NCBI GenBank assembly: GCA_019914995.1
Contig: CM034139.1
Coordinates: forward strand, 7,046,461 to 7,110,460
Direction: 5' to 3'
Source of the DNA: Acanthochlamys bracteata
Taxonomy: Eukaryota > Streptophyta > Magnoliopsida > Pandanales > Velloziaceae
Length of the DNA stretch: 64,000 nucleotides
In this document: positions 49,472-60,600 of the stretch, piece after piece
How positions within the stretch are numbered: the stretch's first letter is position 1
Layout of the letters: each line of letters starts with the position of its first letter
The notes under the pieces: generated by a model
What the model saw: only the letters and a program-made list of their open reading frames with translations
Told to the model about the DNA's origin: nothing
The model's database searches: none
Program-made: the position numbers and the translations under genes

Positions 49472-49493
49472 TCTTCTTCTTCTTCTTCTTCTT
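49472..49493. repeat. (CTT)n microsatellite in SMG7 leader
   Basis: About seven CTT units in the presumed SMG7 5' UTR, part of a pyrimidine-rich leader. Confidence 0.85.
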
Positions 49494-50136
49494 CCTCTTC
49501 CCATCAGTCAATCGATCTCCCTCACTCCTTCTCGTTTCACACTAGGCTCTCTTTCCGATCAGGTACGATTTCAATCAATGTTTTCGTTTTGATATCTATT
49601 TAATCGTTTAATCGGTATCGCAATTGAAGAGTTTCATGATTTTGACCTGATATTTCTCCATTTTTCAAAGATATTTTTTCCGGTTGAGAATTTAGGGTTC
49701 TTCTCTTTAATCGGTTGCAATTAAAGATTCTCGTGTTTTTGACCATGGTTACGGGAGTTTGTCTGGGGTTTGTGTAGACATGATGTTGATTGTTTAATTA
49801 GAGAGCTTCTTTTGAAGAAAATTGAGGAGGTTTCTTGAGAATCAGGGTTTTGAATCGCAAATTGAGGTTGTAGATTGCGAATCAGGGTTTTGTATTACAT
49901 AGAAGTAGAGATCTATGTTTCAAACAAGCTAAATACTTCATTGATTTTCTCGAGATCATCAATCTGAAGCTGTTTTTGTGGTTTATGGATGAACTCTTCT
50001 TATATATGTGCGATTTGATTATGTTGTTTATCAGGTTTATTTCACATTTTTGTTTCTAGTGATAATCTGGTGTTCTTTGACCTGGATTTACTGTTCTTTG
50101 TTGCAGATAATTTGTAAATAGGAGGGTGTTTGATGG

Positions 50137-51600
50137 ATGATGACGGTTCCAATGGATGAGAAGACACCTGCTCCCTCTTCTCGGGAGCGTGCTCAGCGTC
50201 TCTTGAATAAGGTAAATTTATGTTGTTTTATTTGTGGTTGACTAATATCATGTTTTCTGTATGATCGGTTAATATTATATCAATGATGGTTGTTGAGTTC
50301 AGTACATGGTTTGCTTGGTTTCTATGGAATGTTTTGTTGCCCCATGAAAACTCTTGTTTACTACATAATTATCTGGTTTGTTAGTGTTTTATCAATTGAG
50401 CATTCCAGTGTCAAATGGATGCTCTTAGCCAAAGGTAATATGTGATGAGTCGTAGCCTTATCTGCACGGGTCTAATTATTTTATCTAACTTTTTTTTTAT
50501 TATTTTAGAATTTATTAGTCTGCATGCATCTGGAGGTTTGCAGAATATCCTTTCTTTACGTTGTTGAATAGTATGCTTCACTTATTATGGAAGGTGCTAC
50601 TTTTTCTCTTTGTTTAATTTTGAATTTTTATTTGCTCTTGTAGATCCATGAATTGGAAAATGGTCTGCGAGCTTCGGCGCAGTCAAAACACCCTTCTGAT
50701 CCTAACACGTGGTATGAAATACGGGACAGCTATGAAGCTATAATACTTGAAGATCATGATTTAGCAGAGAACCATGGGGTGGAACTTCAACTCTGGCAGA
50801 TGCACTATAGGAGGATTGAGGAGTTTAGAGGATATATCAATGCTGCTGCACAGGCAGGGATGAAACCTCCAAAGCCTGATCATATTAAGAAAATACGTGC
50901 TCTTTTTAAGAACTTCCTTTCAGAGTCTACCGGGTTTTATCATGATATGATTCAAAAGATTAGATCAAATTATGGATTACCTCTAGGTTATTTCAGTGAG
51001 GGCCCAGAGCACCAAGCTATTCTAACAAAAGATGAAAAGAGATCTGCAGAGGTGAAGAAAGGATTGCTTTCTTGTCACCGCTGTCTGATATATTTGGGTG
51101 ACCTTGCTCGTTATAAGGCTTCTTTTGGAGATGAAAACTCGGGCAGCCGTGATTTTGCAGCCGCTTCAAGCTATTATATGCAGGCTGCTGCGCTTTGGTC
51201 TGGAAGTGGCAATCCACATAATCAGGTGTTGTTTGTCTCCAGAGCCTCTTTTGGTTTCTTAGCTTTCTCTTTTTGAAAGGGTGGAGTAGTTGTTCTTTCT
51301 GTAGATAAATTATATATTTGCAAATAATGCCTACTCTTATCTGAAAGTCTTCATACACATTTCTCTCAGCTTTTTGATACTTCTAACTTGTTGATATCCT
51401 TCTGCTGTACTTTTCAGCTTGCTATACTGGCTTCATATTCGGGTGATGAATTGGTGGCCATTTATCGGTATTTCCGGAGCTTATTAGTGGATACTCCTTT
51501 TACCACTGCCAGGGAAAACTTGATTATCGCTTTCGAAAAGGTATTGGGCTATAGTTGGATTGTTGTAAGCTTGCAGAGTATCTGTGTTTTTTATTTCATC

Positions 51601-51631
<31 letters not shown>

Positions 51632-54067
51632 CGCGTCTTGGTGGAGGGATACACGTTCGCACTCATCCTTGTACCTAGTTTGCTTTCTATGTGTTTTGTG
51701 CATTTAAAATTCCAAATGTGATGTCTATTGCTTGTGCTTTTTTTTGTTGCATTTCCTTTCCATATTGCACTTTATGAGTTTAATTTAATTACTGATGTTG
51801 CCATTCAGAATCGTGTGAATTACTCTCAGCTCCCAAATAAAAATACTAGAGGCCCCTCTGCAAGGACGTTCCTGGCTAGAGGAAGTGGCAGAGGTCGAGG
51901 TAGGGGGGATACCAAGCTTCTAGGTAGAAATGGAAAGCCAGAATCTGTCCCAGCCAAAGAGCAAGAATTAAATCTCCATGAAACGTTGCAAGTCTTCTGT
52001 ACACGCTTCGTTCGATTGAATGGGATCCTCTTTTCGAGAACAAGGTAACTCTTAAGATGCCTGCTTATGCATGTTCTTTTTTGTCTTATGATAGAGCATG
52101 CTATATTCTTATGGATTCTCACAGTTAATATTTTAACTTTCGATATCAGTGTAGAAACTTTTGAGGAAGTCTTTTCTGAAGCAGTGACTGATTTTAGAGC
52201 TCTTTTGTCATCTGGCCCCGAGGAGGAGCTCAATTTTGGAGCCGATGCACTTGAAAATGGTCTTGCTATTGTGAGGGTCGTCACAATTCTTATTTCTTCT
52301 GTCCACATTGTGAATAAGGAGTCTGAGAATCAGTCATATGCTGAGATTCTGCAACGTTCAGAATTGTTACGAAATGCATTTACAGCTGTCTTTGAGTTTA
52401 CCGGTCAGATTGTAAAAAGATGCAATCAGTTAAAGGATGCTGCATCAAGCTACTTATTTCCAGGTGTAGTGGTATTCATGGAATGGCTAGCCTGCCATCC
52501 AGATATTGCGGCAGTTTCTGATATAAAGGACAATCAAGCTGCCTCATGGTCCTTTTTCTGGAACCAATTTGTGGTGTTAATGAATAAGCTTATCTCGAGT
52601 GGGTTGGTTTCCTTAAGTGGTGATGAGGATGACACTTCTTTTTCAGATGTGGCCCATTATGACGAGGAAGAAACAGAAAATAGGCTTGCTTTGTGGGAGG
52701 ATTTTGAATTGAGAGGTTTTTTGCCTTTGATGCGAGCGCATCTAATTTTGGATTTTTCCAAAAAACATCCTCGTGGAATTGATGGAAGCAACAAGGATAA
52801 AAGAGCTCGTGCACAGAGGGTGCTTGCAGCAGGAAGGAACCTTATGAGTGTGGTACGGATTGAGAGCATGGGGATCCACTTTGACCAAAACCTGAAGAAG
52901 TTTGTATTGTCAGTGGAGCCTCCAGCATTTGTAGACGAGCTTGCTACCACTTTTAGAGGCGATCGTGTTTCTGCTAAGCAAGAAAGTCTCGCTGAGACTG
53001 CAGAAAATCTCAGCGTTTGGCAGTCAAAGGTGGTGGAACCAAAAGTACAATTGCTTGTAGAACCTGAAGATGAAGAAGAAGAGATAGTGTTCCAGCCAAC
53101 GTTGACCGATAAACTTGCCAACTCTTCAACTTCAAATTCGTTTGAATTTGCTCAGTCTGTAGAGAGCTATACCCCTGGTGACTGGGCAGCGTATGGTGGA
53201 AGGTTATCTGCTCCTCTCAACAGCATACAGATGTCGAATTCTCAGAGTTCCAGTCAATTGCCTGCTCCAGTTATCACTTCGATGTGTCCATTGCAACAGA
53301 TAAGCCCATGCACTTCAAGTTGGCTTACAAGTTCAGAAGCTTTCCTATCTAATGAGCTGAAGGGTCTGAAAATTATGGAAAATGGAATTTTACCAAAGCA
53401 AGGACTGAAAGGACAATTGAATGCTTTCAATTCTACAGCATATAATGCATTTGCTGCATCTGCTAGCCTTACCCCTAGTCTGATTATAGATAGCCAAGGG
53501 AAAGTTGCAGAAACTTTTATGCCATCCGCACAGGAAAGCAGGATTTTTCCCCCAGTGGCCAAGTCGGATAGTTTGCCGATGACCGTCCATGCTGCGTTAC
53601 CTGCAAGTGTTCAGACATACCCTATGACTTCAAGGAAAAATCCTGTAAGCAAACCTCTTAGACATGCTGGTCCACCCCCAGGGTTCGGAAAGGTCACAGC
53701 GAGGTCATCAGATGATGTTCGAAAGGAAAATCAGCAGCAGGTTGATGACTACAGTTGGTTAGATGGTTACCAGCCGCCTGCAGGTGTGGATGCTAATAAG
53801 GGAATATCTAATCAGATAGCAAATCCATTCTCTCGTCCTCCCAGTGGTAATTCGGCTGCTTTGTCTGATGCTATGAGCTTCCCTTTTCCTGGAAAACAGG
53901 TTTCTGCTCATCAGACAAAGGTAGTTAATGAGAAATTGCAGGACTTTCAGCTTTTTGATCAATTAAGACCATACTCAGAACTGCAACTTCAGCAAGCTGT
54001 GCAACGGAAACCAACGCCGGAACAGATCCAAGCACATTCACTCTGGTCTGGTCATTATTATGTGTGA
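50137..54067 (+). CDS. SMG7: SMG7 (EST1-like nonsense-mediated decay factor)
   Basis: Binds phosphorylated UPF1 in nonsense-mediated mRNA decay; in Arabidopsis also needed to exit meiosis. Five coding exons: 50137-50211, 50644-51225, 51418-51540, 51809-52044, 52150-54067, giving 977 residues. The start MMTVPMDEK precedes SSRERAQRLLNK. The 14-3-3-like N-terminal domain follows (SYEAIILEDHDLAENHGVEL, GFYHDMIQKIRSNYGLPLGY) with TPR helices (HRCLIYLGDLARYKASFGDE, YYMQAAALWSGSGNPHNQLA, VAIYRYFRSLLVDTPFTTAR). The EST1 DNA/RNA-binding-like region includes FPGVVVFMEWLACHP and WEDFELRGFLPLMRAHLILD. The tail is disordered with KPLRHAGPPPGFGKV and DDYSWLDGYQPP, both typical of plant SMG7. A minimal overlapping uORF (50133-50159) and apparent 3'-UTR introns suggest post-transcriptional control. 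Confidence 0.94.
51605..51631. repeat. (CT)n microsatellite in SMG7 intron
   Basis: About 13 CT units inside the intron 51541-51808. A simple-sequence repeat, probably length-variable. Confidence 0.9.
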
Positions 54068-54589
54068 CACTTTGGCATAGGATATGACTGGTAATTGCCA
54101 TTGCTTTCTTATCTGATTATCAAGTTTTCTTTGTGGATGTTTACCTTGTGCTTTTATATTGTGATGATGATTGTGCTTATGCTACTTTCCAGGTTACTAA
54201 GGAATTGTTGCAGTGTGTTTGACTGCATTTGGTGCCTTCAGTTTCAGACTTCACTTTTGCAGCTATATAAATGTTCGTAAATTTATACTGGAGCATGGAT
54301 GAGGCTTGGGAACATAGCTGGTACTTTCCTTGAATACAGTAGTCTCGCTAAAACTGACATTTTAATTGCTGTTTGTTATTCTGATTTTGATGTTCCAATT
54401 AGATGTAGGCATAAAATATTAGCTGATGTTGTGATGACTTAATGGAGAACTTCTAGGTAATTGTCATTGTGTTCAGCTGTGCTTACATGGATGCTTATAG
54501 CTGGGAGGAATTGGTTCCAAAAACGAATTCTTGTATCAGTAGGATTATTCAAGGTTAGACTGAGGATATGGTCTTTACTGGCTTATAGC

Positions 54590-54762
54590 CAAGTCTCCAT
54601 CTAACCAAGAGGGGTAGAGGAAGACCTAAAAGACTTGGTCGGCCACTGTGAAAAGTTACTTGTTAGTGGCTTGACCGAGGATATCCTTTGTAGGTGAACA
54701 CAATGACATGAAAGGATATGTAGCTGTCCCCACCTGGTGGGATGAGGCTTTGTTGTTGTTTG
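54590..54762 (+). mobile_element. RTE-type LINE 3'-end remnant in an SMG7 3'-UTR intron
   Basis: Second copy of the LINE tail found at 1841-2056. It encodes RGRGRPKRLG in a broken frame and ends with GTAGCTGTCCCCACCTGGTG and then GGATGAGGCTTTGTTGTTGTT. It has the same orientation as the host transcript and no coding capacity left. Confidence 0.66.
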
Positions 54763-56601
54763 CTTAGTCATATGTTTTCTTTTTAATTACGTGTTTAGTA
54801 TTGCTTTACATGATGACTGTTGTTTGTAGCTTCTTAAAGTCAAAGCTTGATCTGTGTCTCATCACTGTTCTTAGGACTCAGGGATGATGACCAGGCTTCT
54901 CATGCATATCATGGAAGTGTCAGGCTGCATCGTGGTGTTTCCGCTTAAGGCCCTCCACCAGATTTCAGAAGTCAAGGATCGACGTATTGAAGATCTTGTA
55001 TGGCTTTGGATATGGTTCGCATGAATTTGGCAGTAGATGGCTCACATTCTTGTGCATGGTGTTTGTCTTTGATCAGTTGAGCTGGTAATGCAATGTCTTG
55101 GAGCTGGTTTGGGAGTAATTCTGGCTGAACATTGGAGGAGATAGGTTGAACGAGGAATTTAGTGAGATCGTAGCATGTTCTACTGGATGGTGGCTTTGTT
55201 AGCAAGTGAAGGAATGGTTTCAAATGCATAATAGAATGCCAGAGGATAATGTTTTTCATCTTATATCATCACCTGTTTGCGAATTGTGGTACGTGTTTTG
55301 TGGTAATAAATCTGGACATAAGAAGTGTATGGACTTCGTTGTTTTGCTCGTCTTTTACTTTTGCCCTTGGAGTTTGTCCAATAATAAGATGCTTATGTAC
55401 GCTGCTAAGGTAAATGTATGGTTGAAACAGTATTAGTATAGTATGCGTGTGTTTGTTTGGTATGCTTACTGCTATTTTCAGCTTCTCATTAGTATCAGTA
55501 TGGCACTGATAATTCTGCTCCGCAGGATAGTAGGGTATTAACTAGCAAATGCTAGCATTGGTATTATCGCTGGATTCTTCTTGGTGTTAATCTCGCTAGT
55601 GTGGAGTTGTTGCCTAGTGTTTTTCATTTTTAGGAATCGTTGTTCGTTATCTCGTACTAACTTCGCGAGATAGTCTGTTCCCTTTTAAAGAAGAAGCTGA
55701 AACAAATTTGCAGGGCTGCTTGACATTTTATTTCAGAAAATAATTTTTTAATTTATATTGTTAATAAACTTTTTATAATGTATTAAAAATTTTATATAAT
55801 AAAATTTTTTATTATATTATTATATAAATAAAAATAAAATTTATTTTTTTATAAATAAAATTTTATTTATTTAATATGTTTTTTCAAACGTATTTCTAAT
55901 ATCTTGGGATCCGTAGTCGGGCTTGCAAGGTCGAATTGAAGTGCTATCATCGTTGCTTCTTCAATGTGATTGTGGAATTTGGGAATAGTGTAAATGCCTG
56001 AATGCGTATTCAATCGAATTCATAAACATAATTTTTGAGAATGCGGCAAAGTTTGAGTATTGTTTGTTTTATGAACGTCGCGTTGATCAAGCCCTGTTAG
56101 AGTTTAGGATGTATTTTAATTATATAAAATTTATTTTTCTCACCAAATTTGCTTTTAAATTTAGTTTTTATCTTTTACTTATATCGAACTTTTCAAACTT
56201 TCTTCTAAATTCTTTTATCAAATTAATTATATAGAGTTTAATTTCATAATTAAAATACATCATTACTAAACACACTTCCTAGTGCACTAAAGAAGTGTGC
56301 AACATTTTTTATGGTGCCAGGTGGATGGGTAGATGATTTACTGTCCACTGCAATTAACAGTCTCCATGATCAGTTAATTAATTTAATATTACCCAACACA
56401 TGTAAAGTAATATACAGCACATTTCGTAATTAATCCATTTATTTTATTATTTTGAATCACCCTCCGTAATATATATAATATATACAAACAGTGTAGAGTT
56501 GTACAGCAAATCGTATAAGTATTTAAAAAAGGAAATAGCTTTTTTTTTCTTGGATGTTTGTTTTGTAAAAACTCTATTCCAATACACCGTTCAATTACTA
56601 A

Positions 56602-56888
56602 GGACGCGTTTCAAATATCCGTAACTGAGTTTCGTGAAATAAAAAATAAAAAGTAAAATTTCTTAAAAAATAAAGTAGAAGTAAAGTTCAGCATTTGTAT
56701 TTCAATAAATTTTAAAAGTGTGTTGAAAATTAAAAATATAATTATATTAGAAAGTGACAAATAAAAAAGCTAGAAATGAAATTACGTACGTGAAAGTAGA
56801 GTCCTGAATTTTTTGTGTAATTGAAACATATAAACTATTTGGAACTCAAAATCTGACGAAAGAAAATATAATTAAAGAAAACACGTCC
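56602..56888. mobile_element. Tourist-like MITE, 287 bp, TAA target-site duplication
   Basis: Left end GGACGCGTTTC, right end GAAAACACGTCC, an imperfect inverted repeat (GGACGYGTTT). It is flanked on both sides by the direct repeat TAA (56599-56601 and 56889-56891), the target-site signature of PIF/Harbinger elements. The interior is AT-rich with no open frame. Confidence 0.62.
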
Positions 56889-57619
56889 TAATATGAAAAA
56901 AAAAAAGAATAAAGAAAAAACATCGAACAAACCAAAGAATGATCGGCGTGCGGCTCTCAATTCTAACTATATTTTAACCTCACAGATATAAAATGTCTGT
57001 CTAAATTTTTTTAAAAATAAATTTTTAATTTTTCAATTAATATTATTTAATATATTTTTTATATATATTAATTTTTTTTTAGAATTTAAAAAGATAAAAC
57101 TATTTTATTTAGTAAAATTCTTTTAGTATTTATTTATAATTTTTTAATAAAGAATTTTTGTTTAAAAAAATATATGTTTTGTTTTAAAAAATTATTTTAA
57201 AAGTATTTTTAAACGCCGTTTGTATTGAGTATTTACGTACATGCCATAATATATGACTAACAAGGAAATACTGTAGGGCTTGTTGACATTCCATTAATTA
57301 ACCATTATACAAAGATTTTTATTAATTTTTATTTTATATTATTAAATATTTTGTTTATAGTAGTTATAAACTTTATTTCAAAAAATTTTAAAAATAAAGA
57401 CTTTATATAATAAATTTTCTTATTATTTAGATTTTTTTATAAAATAATAAAATTTATTATTAAAGTAAATAAAATTTTTTTTTTTCTAATAACCTCACTA
57501 ATTTTTTTTTTAAAAACGAAAACCAACAGAAAAGCAATCCCAAATTTTCTTCTACAGTACTCAACACCAAATATCTCGAAAGCAACACCTTAATTTCTCT
57601 TCAATCGATTGACTGATCA

Positions 57620-60600
57620 ATGGAAAGATATCATGGTGACCATGACGGCGGCGGAGGTGGTTTATGTAGAAACCCTAGGATGCAATCGCGTTGGTCATCC
57701 GGGAGCCCTAGTAGTCCCCACTACCGTTATCCAAATCACTCTCGAGGCGGTGGCGGCGGAGCTGACGGAGGAGGAGGAGGAGATAATGGGTTTTCTAGTG
57801 GCGGAGTAGGCGGGCGGCATCATCCTTATAGGCATCCTAATGATTTTCCTCCCGTAAATGGTGGGCCCGGCGGTGGAGGAGGTAGGGGTGTCGATGTGCA
57901 AGGGTTTCGTGGCCGGCCAGGTCAGGATTTTGGGAACCACATGCAAGTAGGCGGTGGCCCCAGGTACGGCGGTGGCAGTGGTGGAGGAGGAGGTTTTGGT
58001 CGCAGTGGATCTTCTCCAGGTAATCTGAATAGGAGCTCCTAGTCTTTATTTTATTTTCCATTTTATTCGTTTTTCTTATTCTTTTTTGTTTTCCTAGAAT
58101 TTGAAGAGCTTATGTGAACTGTGCATGATATAATATTACTTTCCTGTTTGGTTGTATCAACTTATGTGGAACATTAAATTTGCTGTTGTCAGATTATAAA
58201 GAAGGAAGTAATTATGTGAAGCTTTTTGTTGGGTCAGTTCCAAGAACAGCTATTGAGGACCAGGTTGGCTGTTACTTAACTGGTCCATTAATTAAACAAA
58301 TTGGAGTGTGTATGTAGTGATCCTTGTGCAGTTGAAGGCACATGTTATACTGTTCTAGTGTGGATAGTTGTCAAGTCCTTGAAGCATAATAACACTAGAA
58401 ATTTGTTACAGATTCGTCCCTTATTCGACGCGCATGGAGAAGTAATAGAAGTCGCTCTGATCAAGGATAAGAGAACCGGCCAGCAACAAGGTATGTTCTA
58501 TTTTCTTTTTTATGCTTAACTAGCGTTATACAACTTTTTTAGTCTTACAGGTCAGTTGAGGGGATAAAGAAAGATGAGTTCCTCTCCTGTCAGTTAGGTT
58601 TTGAAAGTGTTGTTACAACTACTTGCTTTCATGCTCCCATCTCGACATTGTGTCACATCTGTACAACCAGAAGAAGAGAAGAACCTGGAACTAATAGGTG
58701 CCTATTGTATGTAGGGTTAATTAACCAACCTGTTCCTAGAACTATAAATTGCTGTAGTTACCAGCAGTATTGCACTGTGCAGTGGAAATTGCTGTACAGG
58801 ATGTGTCAAATACATAAATGACAATGAACGTGTGTTATATTTTAAAAGCTCTGGTCAACCTAAATATATTAATAAGTAGAACTTTTTTGGATGGATTGAA
58901 GTATTGACTTTAAATTAAATGGTTGTTATCGTGCTGTGGGACTAGTTGGATTTTATATTAAAATTGCCCTATTCAGGTTGATTATACACGTGCGAACTAG
59001 ACATGTGTTGCATGTTGGTTGGATTATGTATAATGAAACTGTGATATTGCTATGTGCATGTTGCAATGGATGGACAAGGTGGTCAGGTGCATACAGAATG
59101 GAACCTTCGGCCATCATTTTGTTTATTCTACACCTACTATATTTCTTTTATCATTTGTTATTGATGGAAATTTCCTTTTGAACCGTTCAATAGCCTTTTG
59201 AATCTTCCCTTTGCTGGTATTTCTGTTGTTATGTTGTTGTTCTTTTATGAAATTATCCTTTGATAGATAACAGTGCAGTGTGCTCATGTGCCGATGCAAT
59301 TGTGTCAGACTTGATATTTTTGTTGACTCTTATGATGACGTGCTGGTCTTTTCCTGGTGGCTCTAATTTGAAGTCACCCAGTTATGTGAACTTTATCAGT
59401 ATCAATTGTATAGTTTTGGCATTCCCTTTACCCATGATTGATAAGTGGCGTTCTAGAGCTGCATATAATGCATTTATGGTGAAAAAGTTGCTGCAGTTTG
59501 CTCTAGCTGAAGTCTTTCTTTAAATGAGGCTACCGTTTTGCCAACCATGTTGTGTGGCCATTGTTCAGTACAATGCTTTTAGTGTGCACTGATGATTGAT
59601 GATTTATTTGGCACACTTTTTAGCTATGCAGTTAATTTTATCCTTGCTGCAGCAGATATGTCGGGTCTACCTTTAGATACTTAGGGAACAAGAGAGTTTG
59701 TGGTTTGACTGTAGTTAACATCTTTTTGGAAACACAGTCTGACGCAGTCATGGTTGAATAGTAGCGGTTGATATCAATATGACAATTTGTTGTGACCATG
59801 TATCTTACAGATTTATTGAGGGAATTTTCTCATTGTTTGAAAGACATATTGCCTTGCCCGTGTCTTGCAATCTTCTTTACGAAGTGTTGTATTACTTGTC
59901 TATGTGCCAATACCCCTTTCATGCTTAAGTATTATTCCCTGTTTCTAAATCTTCAGAGTTTCAGCTGTGAATATTACACATACATTTTGGCTGTGGAACT
60001 ATATCTTGTGAATTCATTTATTGGCTAAGTGCTTTCTGGGCAACTGAAGGAATGCATAGTGGTTCTGCATTCTTTTGTGAGTTGAGCCTTCTCTTCACTG
60101 AGCATAAGTTTTTGTGCAGCAGCTGCTGATAGTATTATTTGTGATAATGTTCTTTGACATGTTTGTACGTTTACTTTCTGAAGTTACCTTGATTGTAGCT
60201 CGAGTTTTGAGATGTGAAAGCAAGAGGTCCTCTTTATGTGGACTGTGAAGGAGTAGTCTTATTGATGTTGGAACTGCATTATATATATAGAGAGAGTGAG
60301 CCTTGAATTATTTTGTGTTACTCAACTTCGTCCTTGGCTGTCAAATGAAGAGAGAATGGTTGTAGTTCCTGACCTTTTAGTGCCGTCTATGTATATGGGA
60401 GACTAGTCGTAATAGCAGCCATTTTTCTGTCTGTATGCCATCTATGATGCAACATTATTGAGCAGTGTTGGTGGTTTATGAGGAGGGGGCTGAGGAAGGG
60501 AGGGGGTTTGTCCAAGACATTGAGTCAATTTGGAATATGATGATCTGTCGAAATGGATTGGTGTTATCATTTACTTGAATTAATATTATATAACCTTTAG

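Larger units (their letters stand above)
45787..50136. other. Divergent spacer between NOT10 and SMG7
   Basis: 45787-45900 is the NOT10 leader. 45940-49140 is mostly AT-rich with several degenerate blocks (46020-46250, 46500-46680, 46815-47020, 47375-47580, 47930-48150, 48535-48640, 48780-49140). Between them lie islands of normal composition, one holding an unidentified coding-like piece (47076-47358). From about 49460 the SMG7 leader begins, with a CTT repeat at 49472-49493, a donor near 49562 (GATCAG followed by gtacga) and an acceptor near 50106, so a 5'-UTR intron of about 545 bases. Confidence 0.45.
54068..57619. other. SMG7 3' UTR with probable introns; AT-rich spacer before FCA
   Basis: The SMG7 stop is followed by two apparent 3'-UTR introns: 54089-54192 (gtaatt to tttccag) and 54321-54874 (gtactt to gttcttag). 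3'-UTR sequence then runs to perhaps 55450. 55725-55890, 56100-56290, 56600-56890 and 57000-57500 are AT-rich blocks, one a well-bounded MITE. From about 57520 the FCA leader begins. No other gene was seen. Confidence 0.5.

Noticed and set aside
57695..57946. Minus-strand frame across FCA exon 1
   Set aside because: It is a by-product of the GC-rich Gly repeats; no motif and no support for an antisense gene.
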